29,273 nt of DNA, from the NCBI GenBank assembly GCA_030615365.1, contig JAUWZM010000031.1, positions 1 through 29,273 of the forward strand, written 5' to 3'. The notes under the pieces are model-generated. The model was not told the origin of the DNA. It made no database searches and saw only the letters and a list, made by a program, of their open reading frames with translations. Numbering within the stretch: the first letter of the stretch is position 1; every line of letters begins with the position of its first letter. Shown piece by piece: positions 7,730 through 15,106 of this stretch. The DNA is from Candidatus Aerophobota bacterium (GTDB lineage Bacteria > Aerophobota > Aerophobia > Aerophobales > B3-G15). A program made the translations under genes and the position numbers.

Positions 7730-8770
7730 TTACTTAAAATTAAATTTTTTCTTGGTAAAAAGTTTCACGCAAACATCTACCGCCTTAGACGCATAAATGA
7801 CACCCGCATTTTGTGAGACTTCCTTTAATGCTTCATCTATACCGAAAGCCGGTCGGTACGGTCGGTGATGGGACATGGCATCGACAACATCAGACACAGC
7901 AAGAATTTGTGCTTCCAGGAGAATGTCTTTACTTGAAAGACCTTGCGGATATCCAGAACCATCCATCCTTTCATGGTGTTGAAAAACGATTTGGGCAATT
8001 GGCCATGGAAATTCTATTTCTTTTAGTATTTGGTAACCGACCTGAGGGTGAGTTCTAATTATACTGAATTCGTTTTCGCCTAATATAGAGGGCTTACTGA
8101 GAATTTCTGCTGGTACAGATATTTTGCCCATATCATGGATAAGTCCGGCCATATAGGTTCCATTAATTTGATCCTCTGGCAAGCCCATCTCCTTGGCTAT
8201 GGTTCGGGCAAGATCGGCCACGTGCCGTTGATGACCAGCAGTATAAGGGTCTCTCACTTCAATTGTCAATGCCACCACATGCACAATTTCCCCCATGGCC
8301 TTTCGCAATTTTCCCACACTATGTTTAAGTTCTTTCTCTGTATCCTTACGCTTGGCGATTTGAGTCTGCAATGTTTCGTTGATTTTTGCTAGCTCTGCGG
8401 TCCGTTCTTGAACCCGTAGCTCTAATTCGTCGTGTGATTTGCGCAGCGCTCCCAGCATCCCGTCAATCACATCCTTCAAGTTCGACAATTCATCCTTTCC
8501 TGCTATGGGTAGGGACACTGCGAGATCACCGCCTACGTCAAGACTTCTGGCAGTTTTGCTGAGACGAGACAACCGGGATAAGACGTGTTTCTCTACAAAC
8601 AACATAATCATCAAGCCAGATATTATACTAATCGTCAGCAGTACAAGGATTAGCTCCTTCAGTTCGATAAACCTCTCCATTAAGAGAATTCCCGAGGTAA
8701 CGTATAGAATCACGATAAGGCCGACTAACGTAAGCCCAATGACAATCAGTATTTTTTTACGTAGTGTCAT
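7730..8770 (-). CDS. Membrane HAMP/HD-GYP c-di-GMP phosphodiesterase-like protein
   Basis: 346 residues. Two transmembrane helices (about 7-28 and 38-58) are separated by only about 9 residues, so there is no extracytoplasmic sensor domain. A HAMP domain (about 59-112) and a coiled coil (about 113-155, HDELELRVQERTAELAKI) lead into an HD-GYP domain (about 160-340). Visible catalytic features are H180/H183, the HD pair H212-D213 in LIHDMGKI, H241, H265-H266 and the signature HHERMDGSGYP with GYP at 273-275. HD-GYP proteins hydrolyse c-di-GMP (and in some cases cGAMP) to control motility, biofilm or differentiation. AGAGGT lies 6 nt before the start. The gene follows the methyltransferase gene by 77 bp on the same strand and may share its promoter. 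The lack of a sensor loop suggests signal input within the membrane or from a partner. Confidence 0.93.
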   Translation of the reverse strand: MTLRKKILIVIGLTLVGLIVILYVTSGILLMERFIELKELILVLLTISIISGLMIMLFVEKHVLSRLSRLSKTARSLDVGGDLAVSLPIAGKDELSNLKDVIDGMLGALRKSHDELELRVQERTAELAKINETLQTQIAKRKDTEKELKHSVGKLRKAMGEIVHVVALTIEVRDPYTAGHQRHVADLARTIAKEMGLPEDQINGTYMAGLIHDMGKISVPAEILSKPSILGENEFSIIRTHPQVGYQILKEIEFPWPIAQIVFQHHERMDGSGYPQGLSSKDILLEAQILAVSDVVDAMSHHRPYRPAFGIDEALKEVSQNAGVIYASKAVDVCVKLFTKKKFNFK

Positions 8771-8847
8771 ATGTGTACCTCTAATGCACGCTCTTATTTC
8801 GTTTTATTTTTATCTTTTATCATACACGTCAACTAGCGATGTTCACA

Positions 8848-9801
8848 TTACGCGTGTTTTCTTCTGCTCAAACTCTTCATCTCAAGCAAAATGCGATGTC
8901 CCATTTTCTTTATCGTTTTAGCAGCTTTCTTCTCAGGAAAGTCGTTTATGGGAAGATTGTTTGGAAAAGAGGTAGAGATGATTTCACTTCGCTTCCCCTT
9001 AACAGCTACCATCGTCAATCTATCCCTTGGTTTGTTAGGTTCTGGAGGACTGTTGCATTCATAAATGGAAGTGAACCCAAGAGTTGCAAATAATCGATAT
9101 AGAGATGGCTTCGTGAGCCAGAAACTAGTGGAATTATCAAGTGAAGCCCAGAGTTTTTTCGTTTTTTTCTCAGGACTATGCCATGGGAGATGTTCTATAA
9201 AATTTCTTCCCCAGTATTCCACGCCTTTGTCTATGACACGGATCTTGCTTCTCAAACTCAGTAAAGTATCAATAATAATAAATTCCTTACATGCCCCTCC
9301 GAGATTACGAGCAAAATCAAACACATCGGGAACAGGAAGGTGATACAAAATACCGAGACATAACACGACGTCGAAAAACCCATATTTTTCTGAACTGAAA
9401 TTACGGACGTCCTCTTGTACCAACTCTAAATTTTTAAGCGAAAGAACCTCCTTGGCCAAACGAGCTTTTTCAATATTAGCAAGGCGACCTTCAATCGCTA
9501 CAACATTTGCACCTCTCAGGGCTAGTTCAACTGCATACAAACCTTCAAGGCATCCTAAATCCAGTATTCTGAGTTTATCTAATGGTTTTTGTGAAATATC
9601 TTCTATTATTTGCACAGTCCTTCGGAGCTTGATATCGTCCTCTACGGCATGCTTTCCGATGGTATAAATGTTATGCCCCAGGTAGATATTATGGGCTGTC
9701 CACGGACCAAAAGTTTTAATAATCTTATTCTTCTTTTCAAGGATAGTACTGGTGTTTGACGTTTTCATCCGCAAATACCCTTTATTCTCGTCCGGGGTCA
9801 T
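8848..9801 (-). CDS. Class I SAM-dependent methyltransferase
   Basis: 317 residues, cytoplasmic. The Rossmann methyltransferase core is clear: motif I ILDLGCLEGLYA (about 79-90), the acidic residue after strand 2 (VAIEGR, E104), motif II/III ELVQEDVRNF (about 126-135) and motif IV FDVVLCLGILYHL (about 143-155). The LGILYHL motif and the upstream WxxHNIxLG-type segment recall the CmoB/DUF1698 and FkbM-adjacent groups acting on tRNA wobble uridine, small molecules or sugars. The C-terminal third (about 190-317, with FWLTKPSLYRLFATLGF) is typical of such proteins and may bind the substrate. GGAG lies 3 nt before ATG 9801; an internal Met at residue 12 is an alternative start. A well-formed promoter lies about 60 nt upstream. 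The substrate cannot be inferred. Confidence 0.88.
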   Translation of the reverse strand: MTPDENKGYLRMKTSNTSTILEKKNKIIKTFGPWTAHNIYLGHNIYTIGKHAVEDDIKLRRTVQIIEDISQKPLDKLRILDLGCLEGLYAVELALRGANVVAIEGRLANIEKARLAKEVLSLKNLELVQEDVRNFSSEKYGFFDVVLCLGILYHLPVPDVFDFARNLGGACKEFIIIDTLLSLRSKIRVIDKGVEYWGRNFIEHLPWHSPEKKTKKLWASLDNSTSFWLTKPSLYRLFATLGFTSIYECNSPPEPNKPRDRLTMVAVKGKRSEIISTSFPNNLPINDFPEKKAAKTIKKMGHRILLEMKSLSRRKHA

Positions 9802-9861
9802 CTACTCCAGAATTTAAGCTTTGGCTCATTTTAGGGAATTAAAAGATTGCATTAACATTTC

Positions 9862-9890
9862 ATAATAGCACCTTTGTTTCTAAAAGTCAA
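9862..9890 (-). promoter_or_regulatory. Sigma70-like promoter of the methyltransferase gene
   Basis: On the minus strand TTGACT (9890-9885), a 17-bp spacer and TATTAT (9867-9862). It lies about 60 nt before the start codon and probably also serves the HD-GYP gene. Confidence 0.65.
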
Positions 9891-9980
9891 TTACCGATTT
9901 TTTTTGTGTCAATTAAAATTTAAAAGTGCACTGATTTTATGGTGATTTAAAGTTTACAATTTAATTAACAGATTCAACAT

Positions 9981-10196
9981 GAGAGCTCTGAAAAAAGTCT
10001 GAGGCTGCTCTTTGCTCGGTGCTTTCCAACGTTGCGGCTAAGTTCTACTCTTATCTTTATGCCGTAGCTCTTATAGGCGATGTATCAGGTTACAGGATAA
10101 CTAAGAGTTTGAACGCATAGACCCGCCTTGATCGCCGCTGCCTTATGGAAACACCTCGCCGAGCAGCAAAAAGAAAAAGGATTTTTCAGAGCTCTC
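9981..10196. mobile_element. 216-bp MITE-like element with 15-bp perfect terminal inverted repeats
   Basis: GAGAGCTCTGAAAAA at 9981-9995 is exactly matched in inverse by TTTTTCAGAGCTCTC at 10182-10196. Inner sequences continue an imperfect inverted match (CTGCTCTTTGCTCGGTG near 10005-10021 against CACCTCGCCGAGCAGC near 10152-10167). No transposase is encoded and no clear target-site duplication is seen at the ends. The right end stops 11 bp before the likely start of the UroD-fold gene, so the element probably inserted into its promoter/ribosome-site region or supplies it. Confidence 0.6.
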
Positions 10197-10207
10197 GAAT
10201 AAAAATA

Positions 10208-11338
10208 TTGACACCCAAAGAAAGAGTTATAAAAGCACTTGAACATAGAGAAGGGGATAGGGTTCCTATTGGAGAGATGTATATGAGCTCTGCTCCCATA
10301 GAAAAAATTCTGGGCAGGGAGACTTTCTTGGGGTGCGTAGAAGATATCTGGCGTGTTTCTAAGGCAAGGTGGGATGGCAGAGAAGAGGAAATATTAAAAA
10401 GCCAAAAGAAAGATCTGGTAGCTTTGGTGAATCAACTTGAATGGGATTTTGTTTCTATAGAGTCATGTTGCATTGCAACAGATTTTATGCCCCGGATGAA
10501 GGTTATCGAAGAAAAGGACGATAAAATCAAATGTCAGGATCCCATGGGAAATATCTGGCTTATTCAGCCCCTTACCGGACACCAGGTCATAATTAAATAT
10601 GCCCAAAAAAGTGATATGCCGTGGAGATTGGGTGGATTAAATGCAGCAGAGTTAGAGTTTACTAAACATATAATAGATAAGTTGGGAAATACTCACTTTA
10701 TAGTCGTTCATGCTGATGGCACTTTTCCCCAACTAGGAGGAATGGAGAATTTTCTTATGAAAATGATTACCGAGCCATCATTTGTTAAAAAGGCTATACA
10801 GGTAAGTACTGAGATGGCTATTGAACGAGGAAAGAAACTTATTCAATTAGGAGCCGATGCAGTGTTGATGGGAACTGATTGGTGCTACAAGGGTGGTCCT
10901 ATTATGGGACCAAAACTTTTTCAAGAATATCTTTTTCCCTCTTTAAAACAACATTGCAAAGAATTCCATAAAGCAGGAGCCTATGTAATAAAACATACCG
11001 ATGGTAACACCTGGCCCATTTTAGACATGGAAATAGAAGCAGGAGTAGATGGTATTCATGGCATAGAGCCAACAGCAGGGATGGATATAAAGAAGCTAAA
11101 ACAAAAGTATGGCCAGCAGTTATGCTTTTTTGGAAATATAGAGTGTGGCGAAACTTTAACCAATGCTCCAATCGAACAGGTAATCAGTGAGGTACGGTAT
11201 GTATTGAAGTGGGGTGCTCCCGGAGGTGGACTGGTTGTCACTTCCAGTAACTCTCTCCACAGAGGGGTGAAATACGATAACTATATGGCAATGCTAAGAA
11301 CAGTAAAGACAGAGGGTATTTATCCCCTTAAAATCTAA
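10208..11338 (+). CDS. Uroporphyrinogen decarboxylase-fold protein (UroD/MtaA-like family)
   Basis: This is a cytoplasmic TIM-barrel protein of the UroD superfamily, about 376 residues. The family start TPKERVIKALEHREGDRVPI is obvious; later motifs are HADGTFPQLGGMENF, GADAVLMGTDWCYK, IKHTDGNTWPILDMEIEAGV, IHGIEPTAGMD and FFGNIE. In corrinoid methyltransferases such as MtaA the zinc site uses H-x-C; here the corresponding segment is H-T-D-G, so classical zinc-thiol methyl transfer is doubtful. The frame extends upstream to an ATG at 10145, but those extra 21 codons lie largely in the MITE-like element. I therefore prefer the TTG at 10208, which matches the family N-terminus. Neither start has a good ribosome site. 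Such divergent UroD-fold genes are often found beside sugar ABC transporters and sulfatases in uncultured bacteria; the reaction is unknown. Confidence 0.85.
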   Translation: MTPKERVIKALEHREGDRVPIGEMYMSSAPIEKILGRETFLGCVEDIWRVSKARWDGREEEILKSQKKDLVALVNQLEWDFVSIESCCIATDFMPRMKVIEEKDDKIKCQDPMGNIWLIQPLTGHQVIIKYAQKSDMPWRLGGLNAAELEFTKHIIDKLGNTHFIVVHADGTFPQLGGMENFLMKMITEPSFVKKAIQVSTEMAIERGKKLIQLGADAVLMGTDWCYKGGPIMGPKLFQEYLFPSLKQHCKEFHKAGAYVIKHTDGNTWPILDMEIEAGVDGIHGIEPTAGMDIKKLKQKYGQQLCFFGNIECGETLTNAPIEQVISEVRYVLKWGAPGGGLVVTSSNSLHRGVKYDNYMAMLRTVKTEGIYPLKI

Positions 11339-11650
11339 TCTCTGTGGTTAAGTTTTGACCTTACTCAAAGTTTACAAAAAAAGGGGGTGAGAAATGAAAT
11401 AAAATTATGGTATATAGGATGAGGTAAAAGAAAGCTTCTAAAGAAAAGTGGTAAAAATGGTTAAATATTTTTTAGAGGCTTTCAGGGAAAGATAAACAAT
11501 CTTGTCAAAAGAAGGGTAATACCAAAAGTCTTATGAAAGAAAATATGAAGCCACGGAGTGTCCAGAGGAGAGACAGTCAGAAGCTTCACAGTTTATTGAT
11601 ATTTAATGATTTTTCTGTGTTCTCTGTGGTTAGGTTTTGACTTTACTCTA
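11339..11650. repeat. Spacer with 30-bp direct repeats and a partial family A inverted repeat
   Basis: A unit beginning TCTCTGTGGTTAAGTTTTGA occurs at 11339-11368 (directly after the UroD-fold stop codon) and again, about 90% identical, at 11621-11650. Between them a GCCACGGAG start near 11553 pairs roughly with TTCTCTGTGGTT near 11620, as in the family A inverted-repeat elements. No ORF with a ribosome site is seen in this spacer of about 330 bp. Confidence 0.55.
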
Positions 11651-11672
11651 AAAAAGATATAAGGAGATTTAA

Positions 11673-12995
11673 ATGAAAAAGAAACTTGTTTATTTTTTGA
11701 TTGCCTGCATGATAGGCACTTTAGTGCTTACGGCGGGTGTCAGTCAAGTTTTGGGAGCAAAACGAACAGAGGTAGAATTTGTTACCTGGGGACCATCTCC
11801 TTTGGTGGACGAATATTTTGAAGGAAGAGTTGTAGCTTTTGAAAAGCTGCATCCCGAAATAAAGGCAAACTACCACTCATTTGGTGATTATCAAAATAAG
11901 CTGATTATCCTCTATGCGGCTGGAGAAACACCGGATGTAATAAGCACCCATACATTGATTCACGATGCGTTTATGTATAGAAATATGTTCTTAGCCTTAG
12001 ACTCATATATTGATGGGCCAAATGGTTTACCCCGGGATGATTTTCCTACTTCTGGTTGGAATGCACTAAGTATGAAAGGTGTAACCTATGGTATTCCTCA
12101 AACCACAGGTGGACTAGGCTTAATGTACAACAGGGATCTTTTTGACAAAGCAGGAATGGCTTATCCAAATGAGAGCTGGACCTGGGATGATTTAAAGGAA
12201 GCGGCTGAAAAATTAACCATTAAAAAAGGAAACCGCGTTGTTCAGTATGGCTTTACTCAGGATTGGATAAGCTGGTGTCTAATCGATGCTATTTACAAGG
12301 CAGGAGGGACCATATGGAATAAAGATAAAACTGCTGCTGCTCTGAACAGCGAAGAGGTGAAAAACGTCCTTTCCTTCTGGAAAGAGCTGATAGATAATGA
12401 CTTTGCAGCAGGCCCGAAGATAGTGGGAACAGCAGCAACAGAGGCAATGAAGCTTTTTGCTATGGGAAGAGCAGCTATGATGATTGGTGGAACCTGGCAG
12501 GTGATGTCAGCCAAAGCGATGTCTCCTGACTTGAACTATGCGGTAACCTTAGCTCCTCAAGGTAAAACCAAGATCAACGTTGTCTTTGACACCAATTACG
12601 CTATAAGCAACCAAACCAAAGTCGGTGATGAAGCCTGGACACTAGCAAAGTTTTTGTTATCTCCTGATGGTCTTTTAGAAACCTGGCGAAGTCTGTACAA
12701 TTCCCTTCCTGCCCGCTACTCTTGCTTTAAAATGGAAGGTTTTAAGGAACCAAAAGGCATCCCCGGTTATATTCCCCCGGTTACGGAAAAAGAATTTGAA
12801 GAGATATTGAGCTGGGAAATCAAGGCATTTCAAAAGGATACAACCTCTACCGAATATTCCTCTGCTTTCGCCATAAACTTCATGGTTTACTCTAGCAAAA
12901 TGCTACAAGAGATATTCATAAAAGGAACACCTGTAGAACAGGCTCTTGATAGCTGTGTAGCTGAAATCAACAAGGCAATTGAAAGAGGACTTTAA
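11673..12995 (+). CDS. Sugar ABC transporter substrate-binding protein (family 1)
   Basis: 440 residues. An N-terminal signal peptide (MKKK, hydrophobic to about residue 27, QVLGA) is followed by a typical family 1 extracellular solute-binding protein. It shows EFVTWGPSPLVDEYF, VVAFEKLHPEIKANYH, LYAAGETPDVIS, YGIPQTTGGLGLMYNRDLF, ESWTWDDLKEAAEKL and MGRAAMMIGGTWQV. These are the hallmarks of MalE/UgpB-type oligosaccharide or sugar-ester binders. LIAC at 9-12 resembles a lipobox, but the hydrophobic core continues past it, so type I cleavage near residue 29 is favoured. AAGGAG lies 8 nt before the ATG. The gene heads the importer set with two permeases; no ATPase gene is in the window, so an MsmX-like shared ATPase elsewhere is likely. 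The ligand is unknown, presumably the substrate of the downstream sulfatases and glycosidase-like proteins. Confidence 0.95.
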   Translation: MKKKLVYFLIACMIGTLVLTAGVSQVLGAKRTEVEFVTWGPSPLVDEYFEGRVVAFEKLHPEIKANYHSFGDYQNKLIILYAAGETPDVISTHTLIHDAFMYRNMFLALDSYIDGPNGLPRDDFPTSGWNALSMKGVTYGIPQTTGGLGLMYNRDLFDKAGMAYPNESWTWDDLKEAAEKLTIKKGNRVVQYGFTQDWISWCLIDAIYKAGGTIWNKDKTAAALNSEEVKNVLSFWKELIDNDFAAGPKIVGTAATEAMKLFAMGRAAMMIGGTWQVMSAKAMSPDLNYAVTLAPQGKTKINVVFDTNYAISNQTKVGDEAWTLAKFLLSPDGLLETWRSLYNSLPARYSCFKMEGFKEPKGIPGYIPPVTEKEFEEILSWEIKAFQKDTTSTEYSSAFAINFMVYSSKMLQEIFIKGTPVEQALDSCVAEINKAIERGL

Positions 12996-13005
12996 TAGAT
13001 GAGTC

Positions 13006-13046
13006 AATCTTCCCTCTCCTGGTGTTATATCAGGAGAGGGAAGATT
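13006..13046 (+). promoter_or_regulatory. Strong stem-loop between binding-protein and permease genes
   Basis: AATCTTCCCTCTCCTG (13006-13021) and its perfect inverse (13031-13046) form a 16-bp stem with a 9-nt loop, 10 nt after the binding-protein stop. No T-run follows. Hairpins at this spot commonly protect the 3' end of the binding-protein mRNA and lower permease expression. It argues against the early permease start at 12999, which would run through the stem. Confidence 0.75.
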
Positions 13047-13067
13047 CTTGAAAGGAGCGCAGTAAAA

Positions 13068-13967
13068 GTGAAACAAGCTAATAGTTCAAACCTGTTTAAG
13101 CAATTTAAGGATAAGAAAGTGCAGGCAGCATATTTATTTATCGCTGTGCCCACTATTTTAATTATGGTCTTCGTATTCCTGCCCAATATAATGGGGGTAA
13201 TTCTGGCGTTTTTTAAATACGATGTTGCTTCTGCTCCCCGCTTTCTGGGTCTGGGCAACTTTATTGAGTTGGCCAGGGATGCCTTAGTCTGGCACTCATT
13301 CAGAGTAACTCTCTATTATATAATGGGAACTCTGCCTGTTGCTATAGTTTTGGGACTTTTTATCGCTCTGGCTTTAAATGCAAAATGGTTCATTGGAAAG
13401 AAAATAGTGCGAACAATGTACTTTTTCCCGGTTATACTGGGAATGGTGGTAGTAGGTTTTTTATGGCAATGGCTGTTGAATCCAATGTTTGGTTTCGTAA
13501 ATTACATCTTAGGGGAAATGGGCTTTGCTTCCATTAATTTTTTTAATAATGTTAAATTAGCCCTGCCTACAGTTGCTCTTATTGGAGTATGGAAAAATCT
13601 GGGATTTTTCATTGTAGTTTACTTAGCTGGATTGCAGGGGATTGAGGAAACTTTCTATGAAGCTGCCAGAATTGATGGTGCCAGTAAATGGCAGCAGATA
13701 CGTTATATCACCTGGCCTCTTCTTGCCCCTACCACTTTTTTCCTTACCGTAATGGGTGTTATTGGAGGTTTTCAAATTTTCCAATTAGTGTATGCCATAA
13801 CACAAGGAGGACCAGCTGATGCTACCAGAGTTATCATATACGATATTTATCAAAATGCTTTTCAATTCTTCAGGTTTGGGTATGGTTCAGCAGAAGCAAT
13901 GATTCTTTTCTTATTTATTATGACTATTACCTTATTCCAGTGGCGTTTTTATCAGAAAAGAATTTAA
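13068..13967 (+). CDS. Sugar ABC transporter permease, MalF/UgpA type
   Basis: About 299 residues, an integral inner-membrane subunit with six predicted helices, the first starting near VQAAYLFIAVPTILIMVFV. The EAA loop that contacts the ATPase is clear: YEAARIDGASKWQQIRYITW followed by PLLAP. GGPADATRVIIYDIYQNAF near the C-terminus is typical of MalF-like carbohydrate permeases. I chose GTG at 13068 because AAAGGAG (13051-13057) precedes it and the protein then has the usual N-terminus. The same frame extends to an ATG at 12999, but that would cross the 16-bp hairpin and add a non-homologous segment. It pairs with the MalG-type permease that begins 27 bp downstream. Confidence 0.93.
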   Translation: MKQANSSNLFKQFKDKKVQAAYLFIAVPTILIMVFVFLPNIMGVILAFFKYDVASAPRFLGLGNFIELARDALVWHSFRVTLYYIMGTLPVAIVLGLFIALALNAKWFIGKKIVRTMYFFPVILGMVVVGFLWQWLLNPMFGFVNYILGEMGFASINFFNNVKLALPTVALIGVWKNLGFFIVVYLAGLQGIEETFYEAARIDGASKWQQIRYITWPLLAPTTFFLTVMGVIGGFQIFQLVYAITQGGPADATRVIIYDIYQNAFQFFRFGYGSAEAMILFLFIMTITLFQWRFYQKRI

Positions 13968-13994
13968 TTTGAAAATAAATTTTAGGAGTTATCT

Positions 13995-14849
13995 GTGCTG
14001 AAAAAAGAAGAGAGAATTGAACATACAAATCTTTTATTCAAGCTAATTATTCTTGTTATCATCTGGCTTGCTGGTGTTGGTATGCTTTTTCCTGTTATAT
14101 GGGCATTAACTACTTCTCTGAAGGAAAGAGCCCAGGTCTGGCAATATCCACCTTCCTGGATACCCTGGCCCATTACCTTGAGCAATTATCCTAAGGTCTG
14201 GGATTTAATTAATCTTGGCAGAGCCTTCATAAATAGTGGTATTGTCACATCTGCAGTTACTCTGGGTGGGTTGTTTTTCAGTGCCTTAGCTGGCTTTGCC
14301 TTTGCTCATTATCGCTTTCCCGGGCGAAATATCATCTTTTTTGCTATTCTATCCACTATAATGGTACCGGTGCAGATAAGATTAATCCCTACCTTTCTTA
14401 TTATAAAGTGGATTGGCTGGGTAGATACCTATCAAGCCTTAATTCTTCCCCTGTTAGGTAATGCGTTTGGAATATTCTTAATGCGACAGTTTCTGCAGGC
14501 GATTCCCGGAGATTTATTTGATTCTGCTCGAATTGATGGGTCCTCAGAATTTAGGATTTTTCTACAGATAGTTATGCCTCTTTGTAAACCTGCCTTAGCT
14601 ACCTTGGGAATCTTCATCTTTATGGGAAGCTGGAATAATTTTATATGGCCATTAATTGTAGTAAAAAGCGAAGAAATGGAAACAGTTCCCTTGGTGATAG
14701 CTGGTTTAGGTTCAGCAGCAACAGCAATACATGGTTGGCCCGTCTTAATAGCCGGGGTTATGCTGGTAGTCATACCAGTATTGTTAGTGTTCATCGCCTT
14801 TCAAAATTATTTCGTAAGAGGAATTACTCTTTCTGGTTTAAAGGGATAA
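13995..14849 (+). CDS. Sugar ABC transporter permease, MalG type (copy 1)
   Basis: 284 residues, six predicted membrane helices. It carries the MalG-family N-terminal TSLKERAQVWQYPPSWIPWP (KE and 'PP.WIP' segment) and the EAA motif FDSARIDGSSEFRIFLQIVM followed by PLCKP. The start is GTG at 13995 with AGGAG 6 nt upstream; the second copy at 18130 begins with ATG at the same place. The gene completes a binding protein/MalF/MalG importer set. About 890 bp around it (roughly 13983-14872) are repeated at 18118-19012, including the shared 3' sequence AAAAAGGGTAGCAGTTTAGC. Confidence 0.95.
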   Translation: MLKKEERIEHTNLLFKLIILVIIWLAGVGMLFPVIWALTTSLKERAQVWQYPPSWIPWPITLSNYPKVWDLINLGRAFINSGIVTSAVTLGGLFFSALAGFAFAHYRFPGRNIIFFAILSTIMVPVQIRLIPTFLIIKWIGWVDTYQALILPLLGNAFGIFLMRQFLQAIPGDLFDSARIDGSSEFRIFLQIVMPLCKPALATLGIFIFMGSWNNFIWPLIVVKSEEMETVPLVIAGLGSAATAIHGWPVLIAGVMLVVIPVLLVFIAFQNYFVRGITLSGLKG

Positions 14850-14910
14850 AAAGGGTAGCAGTTTAGCCGCTGATTTACGCATTAGTAGCTAATAATAGCT
14901 AAAAAAAATG

Positions 14911-15080
14911 TTACTATTCAGCCACCAAGACACAAAGACACCAAGTAAACTCGGTCTTAAAATTTTTAGCGTCCTCTGTGTCTTCAGTGGTTAATTTTTT
15001 AGCAATGGATTCTTCTCTTCCCGATAGAGGTTTAAAATTCATATCACTTCTTTGTGCCCTGGTGACTTAGTGGCTAAACT
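14911..15080. repeat. Family A inverted-repeat element
   Basis: Left end TTACTATTCAGCCACCAAG (from 14911), with ACACAAAGACACCAAG following. Right end TTTGTGCCCTGGTGACTTAG then TGGCTAAACT (to 15080), which is an imperfect inverse. An internal CTGTGTCTTCAGTGGTTAA (near 14976) is a further copy of the right end. A related element is at 20637-20805, sharing about 33 bp around ATATCACT.CTTTGTGCC. Non-coding. Confidence 0.7.
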
Positions 15081-15106
15081 ATTACAAAATAACATTGGAG
15101 AAAAGA

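Noticed and set aside
9981..10196. Intact insertion sequence with a transposase
   Set aside because: 216 bp is too short and contains no transposase-like ORF; only the inverted repeats remain.
12999..13067. N-terminal extension of the MalF-type permease from ATG 12999
   Set aside because: It runs through a perfect 16-bp hairpin and has no family similarity; GTG 13068 has a ribosome site and a normal N-terminus.
15095..15106. TTG start 4 codons upstream for the 15107 gene
   Set aside because: The TTG is part of the ribosome-binding sequence (TTGGAG); ATG 15107 has ideal spacing.
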